Shown here: in pieces, positions 23,917-33,908 of the stretch
How positions within the stretch are numbered: position 1 is the first letter of the stretch
Layout of the letters: the number at the start of each line of letters is the position of its first letter
NCBI RefSeq assembly: GCF_040450955.1
Contig: NZ_CP144373.1
Coordinates: forward strand, 910,486-974,485
Source of the DNA: Thermodesulfovibrio sp. 3907-1M
Lineage (GTDB): Bacteria > Nitrospirota > Thermodesulfovibrionia > Thermodesulfovibrionales > Thermodesulfovibrionaceae
Direction of reading: 5' to 3'
Length of the DNA stretch: 64,000 bases
Position numbers and translations under genes: made by a program
Notes under the pieces: model-generated
The model's input: only the letters and a program-made list of their open reading frames with translations
What the model was told of the DNA's origin: nothing
Database searches by the model: none

Positions 23917-26900
23917 ATTGCGAGCCTACCTATGAGGAATTGAAACTTTATGCAGAAATGGCTAGACAAGTAACTGCACTTACATTGCGAGCCTACCTAT
24001 GAGGAATTGAAACCTTTATACATATATTTATTTTTTTTATACGTTTGGTTATTGCGAGCCTACCTATGAGGAATTGAAACCGGGGGGCCCTGGGGAGGAG
24101 CATCTGCTCAACCCTCATTGCGAGCCTACCTATGAGGAATTGAAACCAAATTTGGAGTTGATTTGACAGCAGAATTCGAGGAATTGCGAGCCTACCTATG
24201 AGGAATTGAAACAAAGAGGTATATGACAGATTCGGTCCCTCGATACAGATTGCGAGCCTACCTATGAGGAATTGAAACCTATTATGTGGACTACTATCAA
24301 GTGGATGATGTGGATTGATTGCGAGCCTACCTATGAGGAATTGAAACTCCCCCCGACCTGCTCTGCGTAGGTTCGGGGGAGGAAATTGCGAGCCTACCTA
24401 TGAGGAATTGAAACAGTATCAGGGCGAAAAAGTCGCCCTGATATCATTTGATTGCGAGCCTACCTATGAGGAATTGAAACTATGCCCGCAACGGCTTTTT
24501 TCCCAATTTAGGAAAGATTGCGAGCCTACCTATGAGGAATTGAAACCGTATAAAATTTCGCAATGAAAGCAATCCGTAGCTTTATTGCGAGCCTACCTAT
24601 GAGGAATTGAAACAACCCCTGCAGCAGCAAATGCTGCAGGGGTTTTTATATTGCGAGCCTACCTATGAGGAATTGAAACCCGGTGGCGAAAAATTATTAC
24701 AAGTTATTTAGTTAAAATTGCGAGCCTACCTATGAGGAATTGAAACAGTATCAGGGCGAAAAAGTCGCCCTGGTATCATTTATTGCGAGCCTACCTATGA
24801 GGAATTGAAACTAACAATTTTATAGAAAACGTAATTGATAGTTATAAATTGCGAGCCTACCTATGAGGAATTGAAACGTAAGCTTAATTTGAATTTATTG
24901 TTAGTATTTGTATGATTGCGAGCCTACCTATGAGGAATTGAAACACCTGTGCAACTCAACTGCTTTTTTGATAAGTGCCCTATTGCGAGCCTACCTATGA
25001 GGAATTGAAACTATGTCTTTGGTTACCAGCAGGATGGACTTGGACATCATTGCGAGCCTACCTATGAGGAATTGAAACAAGGATTACGTTTTTATTTTCC
25101 AGAGCGGGAAAATTTATTGCGAGCCTACCTATGAGGAATTGAAACTCTTTATTTTGCACAGGGGGTAAATCCTTACTGCTATATTGCGAGCCTACCTATG
25201 AGGAATTGAAACATATCCAATCAATCTGTAACAATGCCTGTGATCCGTATTGCGAGCCTACCTATGAGGAATTGAAACAAAATTTTGAAAACATTTATGG
25301 AATTATTTTATCCAACATTGCGAGCCTACCTATGAGGAATTGAAACCATCCAAATACAAACAAAAAGCCATACTATATATACACATTGCGAGCCTACCTA
25401 TGAGGAATTGAAACATTGGCAATCTTAATGTGTTGTGCCATTTAACAATATATTGCGAGCCTACCTATGAGGAATTGAAACCCGTGCCGACCTCTACGGG
25501 ATTGTCCTCGTCCCCCAATTGCGAGCCTACCTATGAGGAATTGAAACTTTTTGAGCTTGAATCAAGCCCGTCAAAGTATGTAAATTGCGAGCCTACCTAT
25601 GAGGAATTGAAACTTTTTGAGCTTGAATCAAGCCCGTCAAAGTATGTAAATTGCGAGCCTACCTATGAGGAATTGAAACACAATTGTCAGCATATGTGAT
25701 ATGATAGAAGTATAGAAAATTGCGAGCCTACCTATGAGGAATTGAAACCACAATCCCCAAAATCCAAAGTAAAATCAACTCCAAAATTGCGAGCCTACCT
25801 ATGAGGAATTGAAACAAATAATTTCGAGAAAAGGGGATATCAATATCCCCTATTGCGAGCCTACCTATGAGGAATTGAAACAGGGATTGACATTTTTAGG
25901 TGAAAGTTTGAAAAGTGGATTGCGAGCCTACCTATGAGGAATTGAAACCAGGAGAGATATTGAGTCAGAGGCTCAATTAGTGCAGGATTGCGAGCCTACC
26001 TATGAGGAATTGAAACTGGAAAGAGTGAGAGTTCGTATTATGTGGCAAATACATTGCGAGCCTACCTATGAGGAATTGAAACAGCTATGTTTTTTACTGC
26101 TTCCACAGGTTTCATCGCATTGCGAGCCTACCTATGAGGAATTGAAACTTGTCAATGGGATGGGCAGGTGTATACAACATATCAAGATTGCGAGCCTACC
26201 TATGAGGAATTGAAACCGTCACCCTGAAAGTCCTTGAGAGCTTCCTTGGAGAAATTGCGAGCCTACCTATGAGGAATTGAAACTAGAGTTTTTCATATTC
26301 ACAAAATCTTGCCAAATATTATTGCGAGCCTACCTATGAGGAATTGAAACTTTTTCCTCATGTTTTTCCTGTTTATCCTGAGTCTGATTGCGAGCCTACC
26401 TATGAGGAATTGAAACCCACCTCACCAGCGGAATGCTTCTTAGAACAAATGAAATTGCGAGCCTACCTATGAGGAATTGAAACATGTATGAGATTCTAGA
26501 AGTGTTGTTAATGAAGGCTAATTGCGAGCCTACCTATGAGGAATTGAAACTATGCAGGCACATAACTATAAAAGACTAATTCTCATAATTGCGAGCCTAC
26601 CTATGAGGAATTGAAACTATGCAGGCACATAACTATAAAAGACTAATTCTCATAATTGCGAGCCTACCTATGAGGAATTGAAACTTTCTTATATCTCTTA
26701 TAGTGGGGTTGAAATGAAAAATTGCGAGCCTACCTATGAGGAATTGAAACTGGGGCAAAGGGGTGTACAGGTAGCTGTATGTCCTGATTGCGAGCCTACC
26801 TATGAGGAATTGAAACTATCTCAACATTTTTTGGCTACCAAAATAGTGTTGGATTGCGAGCCTACCTATGAGGAATTGAAACCAGAAATGGCTTGTTGGG

Positions 26901-29900
26901 CTTTCTCTCTTTCTCATATTGCGAGCCTACCTATGAGGAATTGAAACTCTTCAAATAAAAAGTTTCTCGGAATTTGGACAGGGAATTGCGAGCCTACCTA
27001 TGAGGAATTGAAACGAAGAAAAATATAAAGACATCAAAAGATGCTTAAAGTCATTGCGAGCCTACCTATGAGGAATTGAAACGACAAATAACTTTTTGAG
27101 ATTTGCCAATATGGAACTCATTGCGAGCCTACCTATGAGGAATTGAAACACATGATGTAAAAAACCGCATACCTTGATGGGTTTTGATTGCGAGCCTACC
27201 TATGAGGAATTGAAACATAGACCACTGAGATGTAATATATCCGAAGTAGGGGAAATTGCGAGCCTACCTATGAGGAATTGAAACAGTATGGAACTCCTTG
27301 CTGCTTTAGTAAGGAAGCAACAATTGCGAGCCTACCTATGAGGAATTGAAACTCAGAAACAGGTTTAAGAACGGTTTGTAAGTTTGAATTGCGAGCCTAC
27401 CTATGAGGAATTGAAACGGAGTTCCCGTGTGCAGAGAGAAACACGGGAACTCCATTGCGAGCCTACCTATGAGGAATTGAAACCGTCGTGGTCAGGGGTA
27501 TCTTGAAAAGTCTTAAACTGATTGCGAGCCTACCTATGAGGAATTGAAACGGAGTTCCCGTGTGCAGAGAGAAACACGGGAACTCCATTGCGAGCCTACC
27601 TATGAGGAATTGAAACGTGACTAACTCAACCAAAACTTACCCCGCCTAACTAATTGCGAGCCTACCTATGAGGAATTGAAACAGAAAAAAGCTAAGTTAT
27701 TGAAAAATCTACCTTTTTTTATTGCGAGCCTACCTATGAGGAATTGAAACAGAAAAAAGCTAAGTTATTGAAAAATCTACCTTTTTTTATTGCGAGCCTA
27801 CCTATGAGGAATTGAAACTCGTTTTTAGCAGGCATTATCTTGCAATGAAAACTGATTGCGAGCCTACCTATGAGGAATTGAAACACTGTAGCTCCTTTAG
27901 ATTCAAGAACTTTCAGGTATTCATTGCGAGCCTACCTATGAGGAATTGAAACGAGACTCAATCTCGTGGAGTTCCACATTATCACATTTTATTGCGAGCC
28001 TACCTATGAGGAATTGAAACTTTTCTCTCTTTTTTCTTTGTCAGCTATAGCTAATTCTATTGCGAGCCTACCTATGAGGAATTGAAACTCATACTGGAAA
28101 TGGGGGTTCTCTGGATTGAAAAGGGATTGCGAGCCTACCTATGAGGAATTGAAACTTCGTCCCGATATAATGCGATCTGCGAGCTTTTTCCATTGCGAGC
28201 CTACCTATGAGGAATTGAAACTAATACGTATATAGTTAATTCCGATGTTCTTTTGGATTGCGAGCCTACCTATGAGGAATTGAAACAAGAAGAGAAAAAT
28301 ATAAACAAAGATATAAAGTGTGTATTGCGAGCCTACCTATGAGGAATTGAAACAAGAAGAGAAAAATATAAACAAAGATATAAAGTGTGATTGCGAGCCT
28401 ACCTATGAGGAATTGAAACTACATAAATGCTAATAAAATGTCAAGAGCCATACACAAATTGCGAGCCTACCTATGAGGAATTGAAACCATGGACATTTTG
28501 GAGAACCATTCTCTCTTGAAGCATTGCGAGCCTACCTATGAGGAATTGAAACACTGGTAGTTTAGTAAATCGCAGGAAACATGAAGGCATTGCGAGCCTA
28601 CCTATGAGGAATTGAAACACTGGTAGTTTAGTAAATCGCAGGAAACATGAAGGCATTGCGAGCCTACCTATGAGGAATTGAAACTGTTTCTCTTCTTTAT
28701 TTTGAGTAGTCTGTTGTTGAAATTGCGAGCCTACCTATGAGGAATTGAAACTGACGATTGGAGAAATTTATGCGATGGTTCGTATGTAATTGCGAGCCTA
28801 CCTATGAGGAATTGAAACTCAGATTTTTTTAGCTTTATGGAAAATATTACATTGCATTGCGAGCCTACCTATGAGGAATTGAAACGTGAATGCTGTGAAT
28901 GCTGAGATATTAGGTGATTTAGTATTGCGAGCCTACCTATGAGGAATTGAAACTATACTTTTTTTCTATTTTCCTCTGACATACTGGCGCATTGCGAGCC
29001 TACCTATGAGGAATTGAAACTGAAGTTGAACCCCGTATAAAATAGATCAATCATTTAATTGCGAGCCTACCTATGAGGAATTGAAACACTTTTTTTTGAG
29101 AATGTGATATATATATGAATATGAATTGCGAGCCTACCTATGAGGAATTGAAACAAAAAACCTGCCAGTGTTGCTTGTGGCAATTAGTACAGATTGCGAG
29201 CCTACCTATGAGGAATTGAAACAGAAAGAAGTAGTTGATATGGATACGGGTGAAGTAAATTGCGAGCCTACCTATGAGGAATTGAAACAAGGTGTTCTGA
29301 CTAAATACAAGGCAGATATACTTGATTGCGAGCCTACCTATGAGGAATTGAAACTAGGTTTTCTTTTGCTTCGGTCTGGCTTTCTTTTTGGATTGCGAGC
29401 CTACCTATGAGGAATTGAAACCAAGTAGTAGAACAAGAGTTTATATCAGGCTTCAGAATTGCGAGCCTACCTATGAGGAATTGAAACGAGGCAGTGGCAA
29501 ACCATGAGATAGAGATATATGTAAATTGCGAGCCTACCTATGAGGAATTGAAACTGAGCCTCTTCAACTCAGCTCGTATTTGCTTTGGTGAATTGCGAGC
29601 CTACCTATGAGGAATTGAAACCCAATTCTAAGAGCAGGATAATTTTGGTGTGTGATAATTGCGAGCCTACCTATGAGGAATTGAAACTGTTATAATTAAG
29701 TATGATAGAAATAATTGAAATGGATTGCGAGCCTACCTATGAGGAATTGAAACTCAAAATATGTACCATATCCTTCTATTTTATTCTTATATTGCGAGCC
29801 TACCTATGAGGAATTGAAACGTTCAGGAAATAATTCGGGATTTGGGGGAAGCCCCAGATTGCGAGCCTACCTATGAGGAATTGAAACTACGAAGCATATC

Positions 29901-30423
29901 ACCATCTCACAAAAGGAATAGACATTGCGAGCCTACCTATGAGGAATTGAAACTTATTTCTGGGTTTTAGAATTTCAGTCTCGTGGTGTGCATTGCGAGC
30001 CTACCTATGAGGAATTGAAACTCTTTAAAAGGAGTGATTAATGGGAGCAGTGATTTCTATTGCGAGCCTACCTATGAGGAATTGAAACTATGTTGCGTAT
30101 ATAGTCCAGTCAGATGTTCTTCTTGTATTGCGAGCCTACCTATGAGGAATTGAAACCCCCCAATGCCCCTTTTGGGGAATAATAAAAAAGGAGGATTGCG
30201 AGCCTACCTATGAGGAATTGAAACCATGGAACAGCAGTGTTATTTTTATGCTGTTGATTCTATTGCGAGCCTACCTATGAGGAATTGAAACAAAAACTCT
30301 CCTTCCCATGTTCCAGCTAGTCTTTTCATTGCGAGCCTACCTATGAGGAATTGAAACGAGTGGAAACAGGAGGGATATTGAGAATTGTGGAAAATTGCGA
30401 GCCTACCTATGAGGAATTGAAAC
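23917..30423 (+). CRISPR. CRISPR array 1, type I-B, 98 repeats and 97 spacers
   Basis: The 30-base repeat begins ATTGCGAGCC and ends GGAATTGAAAC. I counted 98 copies by eye and they look identical, including the last one. Spacers are mostly 34-38 bases. The ATTGAAAC end gives the standard 8-base 5' handle for Cas6-cut crRNAs, so transcription is on the plus strand, away from cas2, with the leader on the left. Five adjacent spacer pairs are duplicated, one pair is separated by a single spacer, and one pair differs by a base plus length. Several spacers are near-perfect hairpins. Short frames across the array with a repeated CEPTYEELK motif are artefacts. Confidence 0.99.
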
Positions 30424-30568
30424 CCTTGCCAATTTCTTAGGTATTTATTAAATAAAGGTTCTGATACCCCAATTTGGAGACCAGAACAGACACCCTTAGG
30501 GCATTGGTGGTGGCATCTTGAAAAGATTGCAAAAAGGCAATACCCGACAGAGCTTCTGCCTGAGCACC

Positions 30569-31012
30569 TTAGTAATCTCCCTTGTCTTTATACACTTCTG
30601 CTATATTGTTTAATGCAATTGCTTCTGCATCTCTATCATTGAGTTTTCTTGCAAGGTTCAATTGTTTGCTATAATAAAAAATGCATTATCCAGGTCCCCA
30701 ATCTTGTGATATGCTAAACCTAAACGGTTATATGCTACCCCGAGCTCATCATCATTTTTAGCCAGCCTTTCCATTTTCTGTGCATACTTTAAAGAGCTTT
30801 TTAAGTCACCCAGTGAGTAGTACGCATATGCAAGACAGCTGTAAGCCAGGAAATTTGAAGGATTTCTTTTTATTAATTTATTGCCGATTTCTATAGCTTT
30901 TTGGTATTCTCCTGCATTTACAAGACTTAAGCATCTTTCTTCCGGAGTATTTTGTGCCAGGCTTATACCTGCCATCATCAGAACTTGCAATGGCTAAAAG
31001 GATTTTTTTCAT
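30569..31012 (-). pseudogene. Exported TPR protein, frameshifted twice
   Basis: AGGAGG and an ATG at 31012 give MKKILLAI, then the frame breaks; the intact-looking signal peptide resumes in another frame as VLMMAGISLAQNTPEE. A TPR core follows (NAGEYQKAIEIGNKLIKRNPSNFLAYSCLAYAYYSLGD, GVAYNRLGLAYHKIGDLDNA), then a second break near 30660, after which NLARKLNDRDAEAIALNNIAEVYKDKGDY continues to a stop at 30569. Two frameshifts in about 440 bases indicate a dead gene. It lies right after the distal end of array 1. Confidence 0.7.
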
Positions 31013-31124
31013 AGCTGTCCTCCTGCAATTTTTCAGTTCAACTCAAAAAGTGTTGTTACTTATAAATTCTCCTTAAGAAATAAATCAACTAAAAAGACTC
31101 TTTATATAATCACTTTCACTGTAT

Positions 31125-31850
31125 TTGCCCGTCTTCCTCTTTTTTATCTTGAGATGCTTAGTTATAAGTTTTGGTATGGCTGCATTTATTGCAATGGCAT
31201 CTCTTATGAATGGATTCCAGAAGTATTTTATTGAACAAGCTTTAGATTTAAATGCTCATGTAACCCTAAAAGTAAAGGATGAAACTGACAAAGGAAAAAT
31301 ACTGAAGAAAGTCTATGGCGAAGAAGTCTATTTTCATGTTTATGGTGCAAAGCTTAAGGAGTTGAAAAACAAAGTGGTAGATTATAAGTTTTTAATAGCA
31401 AAATATGAAAAAGATGCCGAAATAATTGGTATTGCCCCTCATCTTACATGACAGGGAATAGTAAGATACGGAACAGTTGATAAATCTGCCTCTATTGTAG
31501 GTATAGACCCACAACTGGAAAGAAAAGCCTCTGTTATTGATAAATTTGTCTCAAATAAAAAACTTGATGTCCTTATCTATGACAGAGATAGCGTTATCAT
31601 AGGAAAACTGCTTGCCAGGGACTTAGGAATGGTGTTATCCATCTTTTTAAGGCAGTAGATTTTTTTTGATTCAAGTATAACAATGCCTGATCAAACAAGA
31701 GTATATATGAATTTGAAAATGCTTCAAACTATTCTCAACAAACCAAATGAGGTAAATGAGATAATTTTTAAAGTTAGAGATATTGACAGAGCAAATGAGA
31801 TTGCAGAGTCTGTTTTCTTAGTTTATTTATTTCTTGAGGAGAATGTATAG
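31125..31850 (+). pseudogene. LolC/LolE-type ABC permease remnant
   Basis: One frame gives ISFGMAAFIAMASLMNGFQKYFIEQALDLNAHVTLK, the N-terminal helix and start of the periplasmic domain of lipoprotein-release permeases. TGA at 31449 interrupts it, then QGIVRYGTVDKSASIVGIDPQ continues in the same frame to LLARDLGMVLS and a TAG near 31656, then FFDSSITMPDQTRVYMNLKMLQ and NEIIFKVRDIDRANEIAES. The part between LARDLG and FFDS is shorter than usual. Promoter-side sequence and later membrane helices are missing. A broken gene, not a selenoprotein. Confidence 0.72.
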
Positions 31851-31957
31851 ATAACATAGAGAGATTTATGTTGATTGTAAAATGTCATTACGGATTATGA
31901 TAAAGTTGACTTTTTCAACAACTGTATGCTTTAATTTTAAAAATACTGATCTTTGAC

Positions 31958-31987
31958 AATGCGAGCTTTACTTTAAGGGAATGGAAA
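31958..31987 (+). repeat. Degenerate copy of the array 1 repeat
   Basis: AATGCGAGC at 31958 and GGGAATGGAAA at the end line up without gaps with the 30-base array 1 repeat: 20 of 30 positions agree, with runs of seven identical bases near the start. It stands alone between the two arrays, in the same orientation. Confidence 0.5.
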
Positions 31988-32043
31988 TTTATTGAAAAAT
32001 CTTGATTTTAAGAACGTTAAAAATCTTGCATTAATAACACTTT

Positions 32044-32073
32044 TTGACTTGATCGGTAATAGGAATGTATTAA
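32044..32073 (+). promoter_or_regulatory. Candidate promoter for array 2
   Basis: TTGACT at 32044-32049, 18-base spacer, TATTAA at 32068-32073; about 60 bases before the first repeat. Supports transcription of array 2 on the plus strand, which would leave an ATTGCGAC handle. Confidence 0.4.
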
Positions 32074-32132
32074 AAAATTTGCACAACCTTCCTTATAACT
32101 TATTGAAAAATAAAAAAAAAGTAAGCGACTCA

Positions 32133-32852
32133 GTAGGAAACTTGACCTCATTTAAAAGGGATTGCGACTTTGAACACTTGCAGCAGTTTGCCGCTTAAAA
32201 CTAACATGTAGGAAACTTGACCTCATTTAAAAGGGATTGCGACTCAAACTTAGCATTGTGAGATATTAAATACGAATGATTGCTTGTAGGAAACTTGACC
32301 TCATTTAAAAGGGATTGCGACGCGACCTGATTCACCCTGAAATATCCTACTGTTGTCTTTTCGTAGGAAACTTGACCTCATTTAAAAGGGATTGCGACTT
32401 TTTTCGATAGACTCTGATATTATCATTTTTCAAAGTAGGAAACTTGACCTCATTTAAAAGGGATTGCGACCTTGCCCTCCTCCCGTTTTTCAATTTTTCC
32501 CACCCTTCGTTTAGTAGGAAACTTGACCTCATTTAAAAGGGATTGCGACAAAAACCCCGGCAATTTTCTAATTGCCGGGGTAATAAAAAGTAGGAAACTT
32601 GACCTCATTTAAAAGGGATTGCGACCAAACTTCCCGCAAACAGGACAAAGATCCACTCCACCCACCTGTAGGAAACTTGACCTCATTTAAAAGGGATTGC
32701 GACCAACCAGCAGCAAAGTCCTCGTCTGCCCAGTCCCAGAATGTAGGAAACTTGACCTCATTTAAAAGGGATTGCGACTATCTATTACTTTGCTCGCTTC
32801 TGCTTTAGTTAGATCAGTAGGAAACTTGACCTCATTTAAAAGGGATTGCGAC
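32133..32852 (+). CRISPR. CRISPR array 2, 10 repeats and 9 spacers, no adjacent cas genes
   Basis: The 36-base repeat begins GTAGGAAACTTG and ends AAAGGGATTGCGAC; the ten copies start at 32133, 32208, 32286, 32363, 32435, 32514, 32590, 32668, 32743 and 32817 and look identical. Spacers are 36-43 bases. The repeat is unrelated in length and sequence to array 1, so it should be served by a different effector, perhaps type III or another type I system elsewhere in the genome. One spacer (32550-32589) is a hairpin with an 11-base stem. Confidence 0.98.
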
Positions 32853-32954
32853 CGCACGCCTTCGGCGTGAAGTGAGTTAGTGAATTAGTGAGTTAGAAAT
32901 CATGAAAATCAATAAAAAAGAACAATTTTATAATTTTGCATATTTTTATTAAAA

Positions 32955-32972
32955 AAGGAATGAAAATTCCTT
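32955..32972. promoter_or_regulatory. Palindromic operator candidate of the HigA-type regulator
   Basis: Perfect inverted repeat AAGGAAT-GAAA-ATTCCTT about 40 bases before the HTH gene. TATAAT lies at 32929-32934. Antitoxins of this class usually repress their own promoter, so this is a plausible binding site. An 18-codon frame (32960-33016) starts inside the palindrome and ends in an ATGA overlap with the HTH gene. Confidence 0.45.
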
Positions 32973-33012
32973 CAAAAGAAATTGAAATTGGCAGAAAAAG
33001 GAGAGATGAAAT

Positions 33013-33462
33013 ATGAAAAATTTCAGAGATTTTTTAAAGGAACAATTTCAAGATAAGGATTTTGAGGCTGAATTTTATAGAGGACTTGAAAAAACCCGTC
33101 TTGCAGCTCAGATAGCCTATTACAGAGAAAAAAGAGGACTTACGCAGTCTAAACTTGCAGAGTTACTTAATACTTCCCAATCAACAATTGCAAGACTGGA
33201 AAATCCTAATTATCACAATTATTCAGTGAAAACTTTAAGAAAAATAGCAAAAATACTTAATCTTGAACTTGTTGTATCTTTAAGAGAAAAAAATATTGAA
33301 GAAGAAAAAATTGAACTGGATGATTATGAGTCTACAGGAAATTTTTATTATATTACCTGGATACCAAAGAATAGAAGTGATTACAGTCTTAAAATAAACA
33401 GGTTAATCAATAAGGATAAACATTCACAAAAATATCAAATAAAAAAAGAGAATGCAGCCTAA
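33013..33462 (+). CDS. XRE-family HTH protein, HigA-type antitoxin with C-terminal extension
   Basis: 149 residues. N-terminus FRDFLKEQFQDKDFEAEFYRGLEKTRLAAQIAYYREKRGLTQSKLAELLNTSQSTIARLENPNY is the HigA layout: a short helix then a Cro-type HTH (about 40-90). Residues 95-149 form an extra tail with aromatics (NFYYITWIPKNRSDYSLKI), reminiscent of the chaperone-addiction region of toxin-antitoxin-chaperone antitoxins. AGGAG precedes the ATG. The following SecB-like frame overlaps it by 11 bases, which supports the TAC reading. No toxin gene is visible on either side. Confidence 0.8.
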   Translation: MKNFRDFLKEQFQDKDFEAEFYRGLEKTRLAAQIAYYREKRGLTQSKLAELLNTSQSTIARLENPNYHNYSVKTLRKIAKILNLELVVSLREKNIEEEKIELDDYESTGNFYYITWIPKNRSDYSLKINRLINKDKHSQKYQIKKENAA

Positions 33463-33908
33463 TTTTAATCCTAAATTCAGCATAGAAACTATCAGACAGA
33501 TTGAATGTTTTTTTTCTTTAAATCCAAATTTTAAACCTGAAAAAGATAAAGAGTATAACATTGGTTTAAGTTTGAACATATAATAAAAAAGGGGGAAAGG
33601 TAAAAGTAATTTTAAAGTTTTCGTCTGAGGATAAAAAACAGCCTTTTGTTTTCAGAGTTATTTTTGAGGGAATATTTGTTTTTGATAAAATACCAGAAAA
33701 AGATGAACTTGAAAGAATAGTTCATATCAACTGTTCATCAATTATATTTCCATTTATTAGAGAATCTATAGCAGATTTAACCATAAAAGCAGGACTCCCT
33801 CCATTAATTCTTGATCCTGTAAATTTTGTTGCCATGTATGAATCATCAAAAGAAAAAGAGGAGAAAAATTACGATAAAAAACTTAAAAAAAAGCAGAGGT
33901 TAACTTGA
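33452..33908 (+). pseudogene. SecB-like chaperone, frameshifted (TAC module)
   Basis: ATG at 33452 inside the HTH gene opens MQPNFNPKFSIETIRQIECFFSLNPNF and stops at 33583 after LSLNI. In the +1 frame the sequence continues as KVKVILKFSSEDKKQPFVFRVIFEGIFVFDKIPEKDELERIVHINCSSIIFPFIRESIADLTIKAGLPPLILDPVNFVAMYE, which is the SecB fold end (RE-x-IADLT-x-AGLPPL-L-PVNF). The break lies between 33573 and 33583, next to a run of A and G. It matches the SecB-like chaperones that protect HigA antitoxins. Probably inactivated by one base; a programmed shift cannot be excluded by eye. Confidence 0.72.

Larger units (their letters stand above)
31851..32132. other. Non-coding stretch before array 2 (probable leader)
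   Basis: AT-rich, with poly-A and poly-T runs, a GTTGA-CTTTT-TCAAC dyad near 31903, one degenerate copy of the array 1 repeat (31958-31987) and a promoter-like pair (32044-32073). A 68-codon frame here lacks protein character and runs into the array. Confidence 0.5.

Noticed and set aside
25430-29410. Reading frames repeating CEPTYEELK (plus strand) or QFLIGRLA (minus strand)
   Set aside because: They are translations of the CRISPR repeat with spacers between; length of repeat plus spacer sometimes keeps the frame. Not proteins.
31449-31451. TGA in the LolC/E remnant as a selenocysteine codon
   Set aside because: No SECIS-like hairpin seen, the family has no Cys there, and a TAG plus a deletion follow, so decay is simpler.
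31992-32198. 68-codon frame before and into array 2
   Set aside because: Ends within the CRISPR array, no ribosome site, biased AT-driven composition; overlaps the likely leader.
33573-33583. Programmed +1 frameshift in the SecB-like gene
   Set aside because: ATA-TAA-T could in principle shift, but no stimulatory site is seen and neighbours are decayed; kept as a frameshift mutation, pending resequencing.
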